Shown here: one piece after another, positions 33,789 through 44,312 of the stretch
Layout of the letters: every line of letters begins with the position of its first letter
How positions within the stretch are numbered: position 1 is the stretch's first letter
Assembly (NCBI GenBank): GCA_001917665.1
Contig: MNEL01000038.1
Location: 18,868 to 81,416, forward strand
Reading direction: 5' to 3'
Length of the DNA stretch: 62,549 nucleotides
Origin: Gemmatimonadetes bacterium 13_1_40CM_69_22
GTDB lineage: Bacteria; Gemmatimonadota; Gemmatimonadetes; Gemmatimonadales; GWC2-71-9
Position numbers and translations under genes: made by a program
The notes under the pieces: generated by a model
Told to the model about the DNA's origin: nothing
Databases searched by the model: none
Seen by the model: only the letters and a program-made list of their open reading frames with translations

Positions 33789-34961
33789 TCATCCCGCGGC
33801 GTCGAGCGCCTGCTCCAGGTCCGCGATCAGGTCGTCCACGTCTTCGATGCCGACCGAGAGTCGCACCAGACTGTCGGTGAGGCCCATCGCGCGCCGCATC
33901 ACGAGCGGCACGCTGGCGTGCGTCATCGAGGCCGGATGTCCGACGAGGCTCTCCACCCCTCCCAGCGACTCGGCAAGCGCGAAGATCTTGGTGCGCTCTA
34001 CGAAGCGGCGCGCGCGCTCCACGGAGCCCAGCTCGATCGAGATCATGCCGCCGAAGCCCTTCATCTGCCGGCAGGCGAGATCGTGCTGGGGATGGGAGGG
34101 CAGGCCGGGGTAGTAGACCCGCTGGACCTTGGGATGCTTGGTCAGCCATTCGGCGATGCGGCGGCCGTTGACGTCGTGCTGCCGCATGCGGAGGGCGAGC
34201 GTCTTGGTGCCGCGGAGCGCGAGCCAGCAGTCGAACGGCCCCGGCACGGCGCCCGACGCGTTCTGGATGAACCCGATCCGCTCGGCGAGGTCGTCGGAGT
34301 TCACGACCACCACTCCGCCGACCATGTCGCTGTGGCCGTTCAGGTATTTGGTGGTCGAGTGGAGCACGATGTCGGCGCCCAGCTCGAGCGGCCGTTGGAA
34401 GCAGGGCGTCGCGAACGTGTTGTCCACCACGCACCACGCGTTCGCGTCGCGCGCGATCTCGCCCACGGCCTGGAGATCGCACAGCCGCATCATCGGGTTG
34501 GTCGGCGTCTCGGCGTAGATCAGCCGGGTGCGCGGCGTCACGGCGGCGGCGACGTTGCCGGCGTCTCCGGCATCCACGAAGCTGAATTCCAGCCCGTACC
34601 GGGCCCAGATATGGGTCATCTGCCGGTGCGTGCCGCCGTACACGTTCTCGCCGCTCACGACGTGATCCCCGTGCGACAGCAGCTTGAGCACGGCATCCAC
34701 CGCGGCCAGCCCCGAGGCGAATGCGAAGCCGTGGCGGCCGCCTTCGAGCGCCGCGATGTTGCGCTCGAGCACCTCGCGGGTGGGGTTGCGGGTGCGCGCG
34801 TACTCGTAGCCCTTGTGCTTGCCGAGGCCTTCTTGGACGTACGTGGAAGTCTGATAGATCGGCGTCATGACGGCGCCCGCCAGCGGATCGGGGATGTGCC
34901 CGGCGTGCACCGCGCGCGTCCCGAAACGCGTAGCCAGGTCGTCAGTCGATACCTTGGTCAT
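33789..34961 (-). CDS. Cys/Met-metabolism PLP enzyme (cystathionine gamma-synthase/-lyase type)
   Basis: 390 residues from ATG 34961. An earlier GTG at 35018 would add a non-homologous 19-residue extension and lie upstream of the promoter box. PLP lysine is K205 in HSTTKYLNGHSDMVGG. Other signatures are YARTRNPT, FASGLAA, ETPTNP and CVVDNTFATP. The family includes MetB, MetC and CTH; sequence alone does not decide which. It acts in transsulfuration between cysteine, homoserine esters and homocysteine. It is divergent from the HD-GYP regulator, with overlapping promoters. Confidence 0.9.
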   Translation of the reverse strand: MTKVSTDDLATRFGTRAVHAGHIPDPLAGAVMTPIYQTSTYVQEGLGKHKGYEYARTRNPTREVLERNIAALEGGRHGFAFASGLAAVDAVLKLLSHGDHVVSGENVYGGTHRQMTHIWARYGLEFSFVDAGDAGNVAAAVTPRTRLIYAETPTNPMMRLCDLQAVGEIARDANAWCVVDNTFATPCFQRPLELGADIVLHSTTKYLNGHSDMVGGVVVVNSDDLAERIGFIQNASGAVPGPFDCWLALRGTKTLALRMRQHDVNGRRIAEWLTKHPKVQRVYYPGLPSHPQHDLACRQMKGFGGMISIELGSVERARRFVERTKIFALAESLGGVESLVGHPASMTHASVPLVMRRAMGLTDSLVRLSVGIEDVDDLIADLEQALDAAG

Positions 34962-34969
34962 ATAGCGGG

Positions 34970-34998
34970 AACGTAAGGGCGCCTTCCGCGCCGAGCAA
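34970..34998 (-). promoter_or_regulatory. Promoter for the PLP enzyme, overlapping a divergent one
   Basis: On the minus strand TTG (34998-34996), a 20-bp spacer and TACGTT (34975-34970), ending 8 nt before ATG 34961. No Shine-Dalgarno is present. Confidence 0.5.
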
Positions 34999-35012
34999 GC
35001 GACCTTTACGTT
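34984..35012 (+). promoter_or_regulatory. Promoter for the HD-GYP regulator, overlapping a divergent one
   Basis: TTC (34984-34986, one mismatch to TTG), a 20-bp spacer and TACGTT (35007-35012), ending 8 nt before ATG 35021. It interleaves with the minus-strand promoter at 34970-34998, so simultaneous use is unlikely. Confidence 0.4.
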
Positions 35013-35020
35013 AAGCACCG

Positions 35021-36106
35021 ATGCCGCAACCCAATGCCGTGAAGTGCCTCGTCGTGGACGACGAGCCGCGCCTGCGACGCGTGCTGGTGCGCTTACTCGA
35101 AGGGGAAGGGTTCACATGCGCGGAGGCGGGCTCCGGCACCGAGGCGCTGGAGATGATGCACGCCGACCCCGTGCCGCTCGTCATCTCCGACTTGCGGATG
35201 CCGCAGATGGACGGCGTGACGCTGCTGCGGGAGATCCTCGCCCGCTGGCCGGATACCGCGGTGATCGTCGTGACCGCCGTGGCCGAAGTCGAGAGCGCGG
35301 TCGCGTGCCTCCAGCTCGGCGCGCTCGACTACGTGGCGAAGCCGTTCCACCTGGATGAGGTGCGGGCGCGCGTGATGCAGGCGCTCGACAAGCGTCGCCT
35401 CATCCTGGAGAACCGGATGTACCAGCAGCAGCTCGAGGAGCGGGTCCAGGAGCAGGCGCACCGCATCGAAGAGCTGTCGCTCGAGCGGCTCCAGGCCCTG
35501 GTGCATTTTCTCGAAGAAAAGGACCCCTACACCCGTGGCCACTCGGTCCGGGTCGCGAACTACGCCCTCGGGATGGGCCGGCAGCTGCAGCTCGGCCTGG
35601 ACCCGATCGACATGATCGCCCTCGGCGCCGAGCTGCACGACATCGGCAAGATCGGGGTGAGCGAGGCCGTGCTCCACAAGGCCGGCAAGCTCAGCGAAGC
35701 CGAGTACCGGCATATCATGGAGCACCCCGTCATCGGCGCTCGCATCCTGGGGCCGCTGATGCGGGACGCACCCGCGGCGCTCGCCATCGTCCGCTCGCAT
35801 CACGAGCGGCTCGACGGCAAGGGCTTCCCCGACGGCCTCAAGGGGGACGCGATTCCGCTCGAGGTCCGCATCGTGACGGTGGCGGACTCGTTCGACGCGA
35901 TGACGAGCGTGCGGCCGTACCGCCCCGCGCTCTCCGTCCAGCGGGCGATGCAGGAGCTCGAGGACATGAAGGGGGTGCAGTTCGACCCCCGGGCGGTGGC
36001 GGCGTTCCTCGACGCCTTCCCCGACCGCGCCGCGCTCCCCGTCACCACGCCGGACGCCCGGCCGTTACGCCTGCCCGCCCGGTCGCTCGAAGCCCCACGC
36101 ACTTGA
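35021..36106 (+). CDS. Response regulator with HD-GYP phosphodiesterase output
   Basis: 361 residues. The receiver domain spans 7-120: acidic pair D13-D14, phosphoacceptor D57 in VISDLRMPQMDG, and the KPF lysine near 107. A coiled-coil linker (about 125-155) leads to the HD-GYP domain: HSVRVANYAL, ELHDIGKIGV, HPVIGARIL, HHERLDGKGFPDGL and VADSFDAMTSVRPYRPA. Metal ligands look complete; GYP reads GFP, a common variant. It should hydrolyse c-di-GMP when phosphorylated, opposing the GGDEF protein at 10003. No cognate kinase is adjacent. Confidence 0.93.
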   Translation: MPQPNAVKCLVVDDEPRLRRVLVRLLEGEGFTCAEAGSGTEALEMMHADPVPLVISDLRMPQMDGVTLLREILARWPDTAVIVVTAVAEVESAVACLQLGALDYVAKPFHLDEVRARVMQALDKRRLILENRMYQQQLEERVQEQAHRIEELSLERLQALVHFLEEKDPYTRGHSVRVANYALGMGRQLQLGLDPIDMIALGAELHDIGKIGVSEAVLHKAGKLSEAEYRHIMEHPVIGARILGPLMRDAPAALAIVRSHHERLDGKGFPDGLKGDAIPLEVRIVTVADSFDAMTSVRPYRPALSVQRAMQELEDMKGVQFDPRAVAAFLDAFPDRAALPVTTPDARPLRLPARSLEAPRT

Positions 36107-36117
36107 CGCGCGTCCGA

Positions 36118-36146
36118 TTGACGCGTCGTCCTCGCGTTTCTACGTT
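36118..36146 (+). promoter_or_regulatory. Promoter for glmM
   Basis: TTG at 36118-36120, a 20-bp spacer, and TACGTT at 36141-36146, ending 6 nt before ATG 36153. No Shine-Dalgarno is seen. Confidence 0.5.
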
Positions 36147-36152
36147 GCGCCC

Positions 36153-37573
36153 ATGACCGACACCCTCATGGTCAGCGTATCCGGCGTGCGCGGGATCGTC
36201 GGCAAGGACCTGACCGACGACGTGGTGAGCCGCTGGGCACACGCGTTCGGCGCCTGGATCGTCGCTGCGAGGGACGGCGAGCGGCGCGGCGGCGGGGCCA
36301 CCGTCGTGATCGGGCGCGATGCGCGCACGTCCGGCCCCGCGTTCGCCCGGGCGGCGATTGCCGGGCTCGCCGCCGCGGGCTGCGACGTGATCGACGTGGG
36401 TCTCGTGCCGACGCCCACCGTGCAGCTCGCCGTTGAGCACCACCGGGCGGGCGGCGGGATCGTCATCACGGCGAGCCACAACCCGATCGAATGGAACGCC
36501 CTCAAGTTCATCGGACCGGACGGCATCTTTCTCGACGGCGCCGCGGGAGCTCGGGTCCAGACGCTGATGGTGGAGGGCGGTGCCGGGCGGGGCAGGGCGG
36601 GGAAGGTCACGATGGACGAGGGGGCGATCGAGCGGCACCTCGACGCGGTCCTCCAGCTCTCGGCGGTCGACGTCGACCGGACCCGGCGACGGCGGTTCAA
36701 GGTCGCGCTCGACGCGGTCCGCGGGGCCGGCGGGCCGGTGATGCGCACGCTGCTCGAGCGGCTGGCCTGCACGGTGACGGGAATCAACCTGGAAACCGAC
36801 GGCCAGTTCCCCCGAGCGCCCGAGCCGGTGCCGGAGAACTTGGGAGAGCTGTCCGCGCTGGTGCGGCGCAGCGGGGCCGACCTCGGGATCGCGGTGGACC
36901 CGGACGTCGACCGGCTGGCGATCGTGGACGAGAACGGCGCCCCGATCGGCGAGGATTATACTTTGGCCTTCGCCGTGCGTGCCGTTTTGGGCGGAACGAT
37001 GGAAAGACGGAATGCCGGAACGACGGCCGGGACGCCCACACGTTCTATCATTTCATCGTTCCATCGCTCCATCGTCGTTTGCAATCTGTCCACCAGCCTC
37101 GTCGTCGAAGACGCCGCCCGCGAGGTCGGCGCGCAGGTCGTGCGGACACCGGTCGGCGAGGTACACGTGGCGCGCGCGATCGTGCGGCTTGGGGCGGTCA
37201 TCGGGGGGGAGGGGAACGGCGGGGTGATGTACCCCGCGCTGCACGCCGGCCGCGACGCGCCCGTCGCGGCGGCGCTGGCCTTGGAGCTGCTCGCGCGCAC
37301 GGAGCGGACGGTGAGCGAGCTGGTGGCGGCGGCGCCGCGCTATACGATTGTCAAGGCGAAAACGCCCCGCGGCCCTGCGCTGGAGCCGGTGTACATGGCG
37401 CTGCGGCAGCGGTTCACCGACGCGCAGGTGGACACCCAGGATGGGCTGCGGCTCGCCTGGCGAGACCGCTGGCTCCATGTGCGACCCTCGAACACCGAGC
37501 CGATCGTCCGGCTGATCGCCGAAGCGCCGACCGGCGCAGCGGCGCAGCAGCTGGTCGACGAGGGACGGCGACT

Positions 37574-37589
<16 letters not shown>
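36153..37589 (+). CDS. glmM: Phosphoglucosamine mutase (alpha-D-phosphohexomutase), with repeat-derived insertion
   Basis: 478 residues, longer than usual. It starts with VSGVRGIVG. The catalytic serine is in ITASHNPIEWNALKF, the metal loop is DPDVDRLAIVD and the phosphate-binding loop is RPSNTEPIVRL. Direct overlap with glmS (16 bp) points to glucosamine-6-P to glucosamine-1-P conversion for UDP-GlcNAc, although phosphomannomutase activity cannot be excluded. Residues about 282-305 have no counterpart in the family. They come from an inverted octamer-repeat element inserted in frame just before the strand VVCNLSTS. The insertion sits in a region that should be a surface loop between domains. 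Confidence 0.88.
36993..37076. repeat. Inverted octamer arrays inside glmM
   Basis: The left arm reads GGAACGAT, GGAAAGAC, GGAATGCC, GGAACGAC (from 36993). The right arm, read as reverse complement, gives GATGGAGC, GATGGAAC, GATGAAAT, GATAGAAC. Both are period-8 variants of GATGGAAC in opposite orientation around a short core. The element keeps the glmM frame open. Confidence 0.75.
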
Positions 37590-39406
<1,817 letters not shown>

Positions 39407-39410
39407 ATCG

Positions 39411-39530
39411 AATGCGGAATGCGGAGTGCGGAATGCGGAATGGATCGCGCTACTGTCGGGGCCTTGGGCTGGCTCCCTGGACCGAACTCGCCCCCTCCAT
39501 TCCGCATTCCGCATTCCGCACTCCGCATTA
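39411..39530. repeat. Inverted arms of tandem heptamers (copy 2)
   Basis: Left arm 39411-39441: AAT then GCGGAAT, GCGGAGT, GCGGAAT, GCGGAAT. Right arm 39499-39530: ATTCCGC three times, ACTCCGC, ATTA. The core between them (about 55 bp) shows no similarity to that of copy 1 at 23078. It fills most of the 139-bp glmS-dtd gap. Confidence 0.9.
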
Positions 39531-39545
39531 GGGGTTGGGGAGGCG

Positions 39546-39995
39546 GTGCGGGTAGTCCTGCAGCGGGTGTCCCGTGCGGCGGTCCTGGTAGAGGGGCGCG
39601 TCACCGGATCCATCGGCGTGGGCTTTCTCGTCCTCGCCGGCTTCGCCCCGTCCGACACGGAGGACCAGCTCGCCTGGATGGCGGACAAAGTGCTCGGCCT
39701 GCGGCTGTTCGGCGACGCCGAGGGCAAGATGAACCTGGCGCTCGCCGAGGTGGGCGGGGCGCTGCTGGTGGTGTCGCAGTTCACCCTGTACGGTGACGCG
39801 CGCAAGGGGCGACGGCCCAGCTTCATCGACGCGGCGCCGCCCGAGGTCGCGATTCCCCTGTACGAGCGGTTCGTCGCGCTCCTCAGGGAGCGGGGCGCGG
39901 CGAGCGGGACCCGCGTGGAAACCGGCGAGTTCGGCGCGATGATGGAGGTGGAGCTGGTGAATGACGGCCCCGTGACGCTGGTGCTCGAGCGGTGA
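39546..39995 (+). CDS. dtd: D-aminoacyl-tRNA deacylase
   Basis: 149 residues. The GTG at 39546 follows GGGGAGG closely and gives the family start RVVLQRVSRA. Motifs are SQFTLYGDARKGRRPSF and the C-terminal NDGPVTLVLE, which form the cross-dimer active site. It clears D-amino acids and glycine mischarged onto tRNA. It lies immediately downstream of the heptamer element, which may shape its expression. Next is maf, possibly coupled by a GTGA overlap at 39992. Confidence 0.94.
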   Translation: MRVVLQRVSRAAVLVEGRVTGSIGVGFLVLAGFAPSDTEDQLAWMADKVLGLRLFGDAEGKMNLALAEVGGALLVVSQFTLYGDARKGRRPSFIDAAPPEVAIPLYERFVALLRERGAASGTRVETGEFGAMMEVELVNDGPVTLVLER

Positions 39996-40018
39996 ACCCC
40001 GGCCTGCCGGGCCGGGCT

Positions 40019-40600
40019 ATGCCTACCCCGATCGTGCTGGCGAGCGGGTCGCCCCGGCGGCGCCAGCTGCTCGAGATGCTGGGCCTCGAGTTCCGCGTCG
40101 TCGCTCCGAACGTGGACGAGACGCGGCAGGGCTCGGAGCTGCCCGAGCGGTACGTCACGCGTCTCGCCCGCGAGAAGGCGCGCGTCGTCGCCGGGCGCGA
40201 GCGCGGCGCGGTCGTGCTGGCGGCCGACACGACGGTGGTGCTGCGCGGCGAGATCTTCGAGAAGCCGCAGACACCCGCCGCCGCGGTCGACATGCTGGCG
40301 CAGCTCGCCGGGCGCACTCATCAGGTGATGACGGCGGTCGCGGTCGCGCGGGACGGGCGACTCGAGCACGCGGTCGACGTCACCGACGTGACGTTCCGGC
40401 CGCTGTCGGGGGATCAGATCGCCGCGTACGTCGCGACGGGGGAGCCGATGGACAAGGCGGGCGCCTACGCGATCCAGGGGAAGGGCGCGGCGCTGGTGGA
40501 GGGGATCCGCGGCGACTTCTTCGGCGTCATGGGCCTGCCGCTGCGGCTCGCGCTCGAGCTGCTCGAGCGGTTCGGCCTGCCTTACCGCTTCACCCGGTAG
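40019..40600 (+). CDS. maf: Maf/YhdE-type nucleoside triphosphate pyrophosphatase
   Basis: 193 residues from ATG 40019; a GTG at 39992 overlapping the dtd stop is the alternative start and would add nine residues. Motifs are LASGSPRRRQLLEMLG, NVDET, the catalytic aspartate in VLAADTTVV, GKPQT-like EKPQTP and DKAGAYAIQGKGA. The family hydrolyses dTTP, UTP and modified nucleotides to monophosphates and PPi. It converges on the cyclase gene with a 19-bp overlap. Confidence 0.93.
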   Translation: MPTPIVLASGSPRRRQLLEMLGLEFRVVAPNVDETRQGSELPERYVTRLAREKARVVAGRERGAVVLAADTTVVLRGEIFEKPQTPAAAVDMLAQLAGRTHQVMTAVAVARDGRLEHAVDVTDVTFRPLSGDQIAAYVATGEPMDKAGAYAIQGKGAALVEGIRGDFFGVMGLPLRLALELLERFGLPYRFTR

Positions 40601-42195
40601 ACCGGGACCGTCTTCGACTTGCCTTTGACGTGGATAGGCTCGAGGGGATCGACCTTTGGGGGTTGCTTCAGCTGCTGGTAGAAGGGCTCCGAGATGAGGA
40701 TCTCGTTGGCCCCGGCGGTGTCGCAGAGGCGCTTGGCAGTATTCACCGCGTCACCGATCACGGTATACTCGAGACGCCGATCCGAGCCGACGTTGCCCGC
40801 GAATACTTCGCCAAAGTTGATGCCGAGCCCGATGCCGAGCTCGGGGCGACCCTGCTCCTTCCACTTCGCGTTGAGCTTCTGGAGCGCTGCCAGCTGATCG
40901 AGCGCGCAGCGCATAGCGCGGTCGGCGTCGTCCTCGTGGGCGATGGGCGCGCCCCACAACGCCATAATCGCATCGCCTATGAACTTGTCGAGCGTGCCGC
41001 CGTGCTCGAACACGATCTCTACCATCTCCGTTAAGTACGAATTGAGCAGCGTGGCGATGTCGTCCGGGCTCATCGTCTCCGACAGGGGCGTGAAGCCGCG
41101 GATATCGGAAAAGAAGATGACGACGGGGCGCTTTTGACTCGGGAGCTTACCGGCATCCTGCTGCTGCGCGATAACCGCGGCAATGTTCGGGGAGAAGTAG
41201 CGCTGAAAGTTCGACAACACCAGCGCCTCACGTCGTAACCGCTCGGAGCGTCGCGAGTTCTCGATCCCGACGGCCGCGAGCGACCCGAAGGCGATCAGGA
41301 ACTCGAGGTCTTCGTCGGCGAAGGAGTGGGTGGCGGTGAGGTTGTCGACGTACAGGATCCCGAGCACCTGCTGGTCCGTTCCCATGAGCGGGGTGCACAT
41401 GGCGCTGCGCACGCTCTGGATCAGAATCGACTTGCCCTTGAAGCGCTCGTCGGCGGCGGCGTTGTCGGAAAGGATAGCGACGCGCTCCTCCACGGCCTTG
41501 CGGGCGATCGACTGCGGCACGTGCTTCGACGCCGCCGCGGAGCCGGTCTTCCCCTTCGAGACCCGCGGCACCAGCTCCCCCGTCTTGTCCTCGAGCAGCA
41601 GGATGGACACGCGGTCCACGTTCATGATCTGGAACGTGAAGTCCACCACCTTGTCGAGCAGCCGATCGAGCTCCTGCTGCTTCGACAGCTCTTTGGAGAT
41701 CTCCAGCAGCAGCGAGAGCTTCTTCTCGCGCCGCTCCTCGAGCGTCTGGGCCGCGACCTTGAGGTGCGACGCGCCCGACGCGCGGTCGACGACGATCGCT
41801 GGGACGCCGCCCGAGTGCGTCACCGGGAGCTGGCGCACGATCGTGCCGGCCCCGGGCTTGCCGCCGAACTCGGCGGGGAGCGACGCCACGACCTGAGGGC
41901 GCGGTGCCGGCGCGGTCACGCTCTTCACGCGGAACGCGACGTTCCCGAAGGTGATGACGTCGTTTTCGCCGGCGACGGCCTCGGTGACGCGGGCGCCGTT
42001 CAAAAACGTGCCGTTGGAGGAGCCGACGTCCTTGACCTGCACCCCACCGTCGGTGAGGCGGAGCTCGGCGTGCCGGCGGGAGATGGTGGGGTCGTAAATC
42101 GGCACGTCGCTGGTGACGGCCCGCCCCACCACGACGGCCCGGCCGGGCTGGAGGTCGATCGCCTGATCGCCCGTCGTGCTCAGCAGCTTAAACAC
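40582..42195 (-). CDS. FHA-GAF class III adenylate/guanylate cyclase
   Basis: 537 residues, soluble. The FHA domain spans about 1-92 (VVVGRA, ISRRHAEL, SSNGTFLNG). The GAF domain spans about 165-315 (LLDKVVDFTFQIMNVDRVSILLLED, GILYVDNL). The class III cyclase domain spans about 350-500 with VIFFSDIRGFTPLSE, FIGDAIMALWG and GINFGEVFAGNVGS, so metal-binding aspartates are present. The FHA module suggests control by a phosphothreonine protein, plausibly a target of Ser/Thr kinases such as the one at 3921. Whether the product is cAMP or cGMP cannot be told. Confidence 0.92.
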   Translation of the reverse strand: MFKLLSTTGDQAIDLQPGRAVVVGRAVTSDVPIYDPTISRRHAELRLTDGGVQVKDVGSSNGTFLNGARVTEAVAGENDVITFGNVAFRVKSVTAPAPRPQVVASLPAEFGGKPGAGTIVRQLPVTHSGGVPAIVVDRASGASHLKVAAQTLEERREKKLSLLLEISKELSKQQELDRLLDKVVDFTFQIMNVDRVSILLLEDKTGELVPRVSKGKTGSAAASKHVPQSIARKAVEERVAILSDNAAADERFKGKSILIQSVRSAMCTPLMGTDQQVLGILYVDNLTATHSFADEDLEFLIAFGSLAAVGIENSRRSERLRREALVLSNFQRYFSPNIAAVIAQQQDAGKLPSQKRPVVIFFSDIRGFTPLSETMSPDDIATLLNSYLTEMVEIVFEHGGTLDKFIGDAIMALWGAPIAHEDDADRAMRCALDQLAALQKLNAKWKEQGRPELGIGLGINFGEVFAGNVGSDRRLEYTVIGDAVNTAKRLCDTAGANEILISEPFYQQLKQPPKVDPLEPIHVKGKSKTVPVYRVKR

Positions 42196-42229
42196 AGGCC
42201 GGAATATATCGCATTTCGCGTCGCCGGCT

Positions 42230-42730
42230 TCAGCTGGGGCAGGCCGGCCCCGGCCGGAGGACGAGCTCCCGGCTGCGCGCGCCCGCCGCCGGCCGCGTCA
42301 CCGTCACGATCCGATCCCCCGCCGCCCACCACTCCAGGGGCCCTCTGTCTCCGATGCACGCGCCCGCCGGCGCGCCGAGCCGGCTCCGCGCCCACGCCGT
42401 CACGTCCGCCATGTCCCGGCCGAAGGCCACCACGGTGATCGCCGCGAGCCGCCCGTCCCGCGCCGTCACGTTCACGTCGCGGCCGTCCGCGTCGGCCGCG
42501 CACATCTGCTCGTGGCCGGCCGGGTCGCCGTGCATCCCGTGCATCATGCCGCTGCAATAGAGCGAGGGCAGCGCGGTGTGCAGGGAATCGAGCGGTGTGC
42601 CGAGCGGGACGGCTGCGAGCGCATCGAGCAGGCGTCGCGAGGCCGCGCGCCGGGCGGCGCGCGGCAGCAGCAGGGCGGCGCTCAACGCCACCACCACGCC
42701 GGCGCCCAGGAGCGCCACGCGCCGCCTCAT
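42230..42730 (-). CDS. Small membrane-anchored protein of unknown function
   Basis: 166 residues. ATG 42730 overlaps the trpE stop as ATGA. One N-terminal hydrophobic helix (about 5-24) is followed by a short periplasmic domain with GTPLDSLHTAL and YCSGMMHGMHGDPAGHEQMCA, a Met/His/Cys-rich segment that could bind a metal such as copper. There are two further cysteines (ACIGD, PACPS). No family recognised. The link to trpE is by overlap only. Confidence 0.65.
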   Translation of the reverse strand: MRRRVALLGAGVVVALSAALLLPRAARRAASRRLLDALAAVPLGTPLDSLHTALPSLYCSGMMHGMHGDPAGHEQMCAADADGRDVNVTARDGRLAAITVVAFGRDMADVTAWARSRLGAPAGACIGDRGPLEWWAAGDRIVTVTRPAAGARSRELVLRPGPACPS

Positions 42731-44241
42731 GCCGCGCCTCCTCCCCCGCCCGTCGCGCTGCGGGCGAGCGCCAGCGCCTTCAAGACGGCTTGCGCCTTCG
42801 CTTCCGTCTCGGCGAACTCGCGCGCCGGATCCGAGTCGGCGACGATGCCGGCGCCCGCCTGCACCACGACGCGGTCCTTGAGGACCACCGCGGCGCGGAT
42901 CGCGATGGCGGTGTCGAGGTTGGTCGCGCCCCAGCCGACGTACCCCACCGCGCCCGCGTAGGGGCCGCGGCGCTCGGGCTCGAGCTCGTCGATGATCGCC
43001 ATCGCCCGCACCTTCGGGGCACCCGTGACCGTGCCGGCGGGGAAGCACGCCTTGAACACGTCGAGGGCGTCGTAGCCGTCGCGCAGGCGCCCCCGCACCT
43101 CGCTCACGATGTGCTGCACGTGCGAGTAACGCTCGATGGCCAGCAGGTCGGTGACCCGCACCGTGGCGAACTGTGCCACGCGCCCCACGTCGTTGCGTCC
43201 CAGATCGACGAGCATCAGGTGCTCGGCCCGCTCCTTCTCGTCCGCCAGCAACGCGCGGCCCAGTGCCTCGTCCTCCTCCGGCGTCCCGCCACGCGGGCGG
43301 GTGCCGGCGATGGGGCGCACCGTCACCTCGCCCCCCTCCACGCGCACCAGCACCTCGGGGGAGCTCCCGACCAGCGTGAAGTCGTCGAGCGCGAGATAGA
43401 AGAGGTAAGGGGCCGGGTTCAGGGCCCGCAGATAGCGGTACAGCAGGAAGGGGTCGACGGCGCCCGCCGCCTCCTGGCGGCGCGACAGCACCGTCTGGAA
43501 CGTGTCGCCTGCCCGGATGTACTCGAGGATGCGGGAGACGTCGCGCTCGAACGCCGCGCGGGGGTAGCGGGAGGTCGTCGGGACGGCGGGCAAGCTGTCG
43601 CGCAGCGCCAGCGGCGCGAGCTCGTGACGCCCGCGCAGCCGGGCGACGAGCTCGGCCAGGCGCGCCTCCGCGGCGTCGTAGAGCCGCAACCGCTCCGCGG
43701 CGGCCGCGCGGCGAGGCACCTCCACGTTGGCCACGATGATGGCGCGGCCGAACAGGTTGTCGACGATCACCAACGTGTCGGCGATCATCATGACGGCGTC
43801 GGGCAGGTCGAGCGTGTCCGCGGGCGGCCGGGGCAGACGCTCGATCGTGCGCACCAGGTCGTACCCGAGGTAGCCGACGGCGCCGCCGGTGAAGCGGGGC
43901 AGCCCCGGCACGGGGACGGCGGGCAGGGCCCGCATGCGCTCCGCGAGGTGCCCGATCGGGTCGTCGGTCTCGCCCGCGCCGCGCCAGCCGGTCTCCCGCG
44001 TCCAGCGCTCGATGCTCCGGCCGCGACAGCGCCACACCTCGCGCGGCTCGGTGCCCAGGAAGGTGTAGCGGGCCCAGCGCTCGCCGCCCACGAGCGACTC
44101 GAGCAGGAACGCGAACGGCGGTCGCGCCACCTTCACGAACGCGGCGAGCGGGGTGTCGGCGTCGAGCACCACTTCGCGCACGAGTGGGACCATCCCGCCG
44201 CGCTCGGACCGGGCGAGAAACGCCGCGCGGGCGTCGCTCAT
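42727..44241 (-). CDS. trpE: Anthranilate synthase component I
   Basis: 504 residues from ATG 44241 (MSDARAAFL). The N-terminal LLES (FAFLLESLVGG) is the tryptophan feedback motif that favours TrpE over PabB. Catalytic motifs include PIAGTRPRG, DEKERAEHLMLVDLGRND, FPAGTVTGAPKVRAM and GWGATNLDTAIAIR. It converts chorismate and ammonia to anthranilate with TrpG, which is not in this window. It is divergent from the barrel-protein gene 71 bp away. Confidence 0.9.
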   Translation of the reverse strand: MSDARAAFLARSERGGMVPLVREVVLDADTPLAAFVKVARPPFAFLLESLVGGERWARYTFLGTEPREVWRCRGRSIERWTRETGWRGAGETDDPIGHLAERMRALPAVPVPGLPRFTGGAVGYLGYDLVRTIERLPRPPADTLDLPDAVMMIADTLVIVDNLFGRAIIVANVEVPRRAAAAERLRLYDAAEARLAELVARLRGRHELAPLALRDSLPAVPTTSRYPRAAFERDVSRILEYIRAGDTFQTVLSRRQEAAGAVDPFLLYRYLRALNPAPYLFYLALDDFTLVGSSPEVLVRVEGGEVTVRPIAGTRPRGGTPEEDEALGRALLADEKERAEHLMLVDLGRNDVGRVAQFATVRVTDLLAIERYSHVQHIVSEVRGRLRDGYDALDVFKACFPAGTVTGAPKVRAMAIIDELEPERRGPYAGAVGYVGWGATNLDTAIAIRAAVVLKDRVVVQAGAGIVADSDPAREFAETEAKAQAVLKALALARSATGGGGGAA

Positions 44242-44312
44242 CTGCGGGGGAGCGGGGTAGACGGGGTATGCACCGTTGCCCGGGTCGGCAGTCCGGTGGA
44301 GATTCCGCCGCG

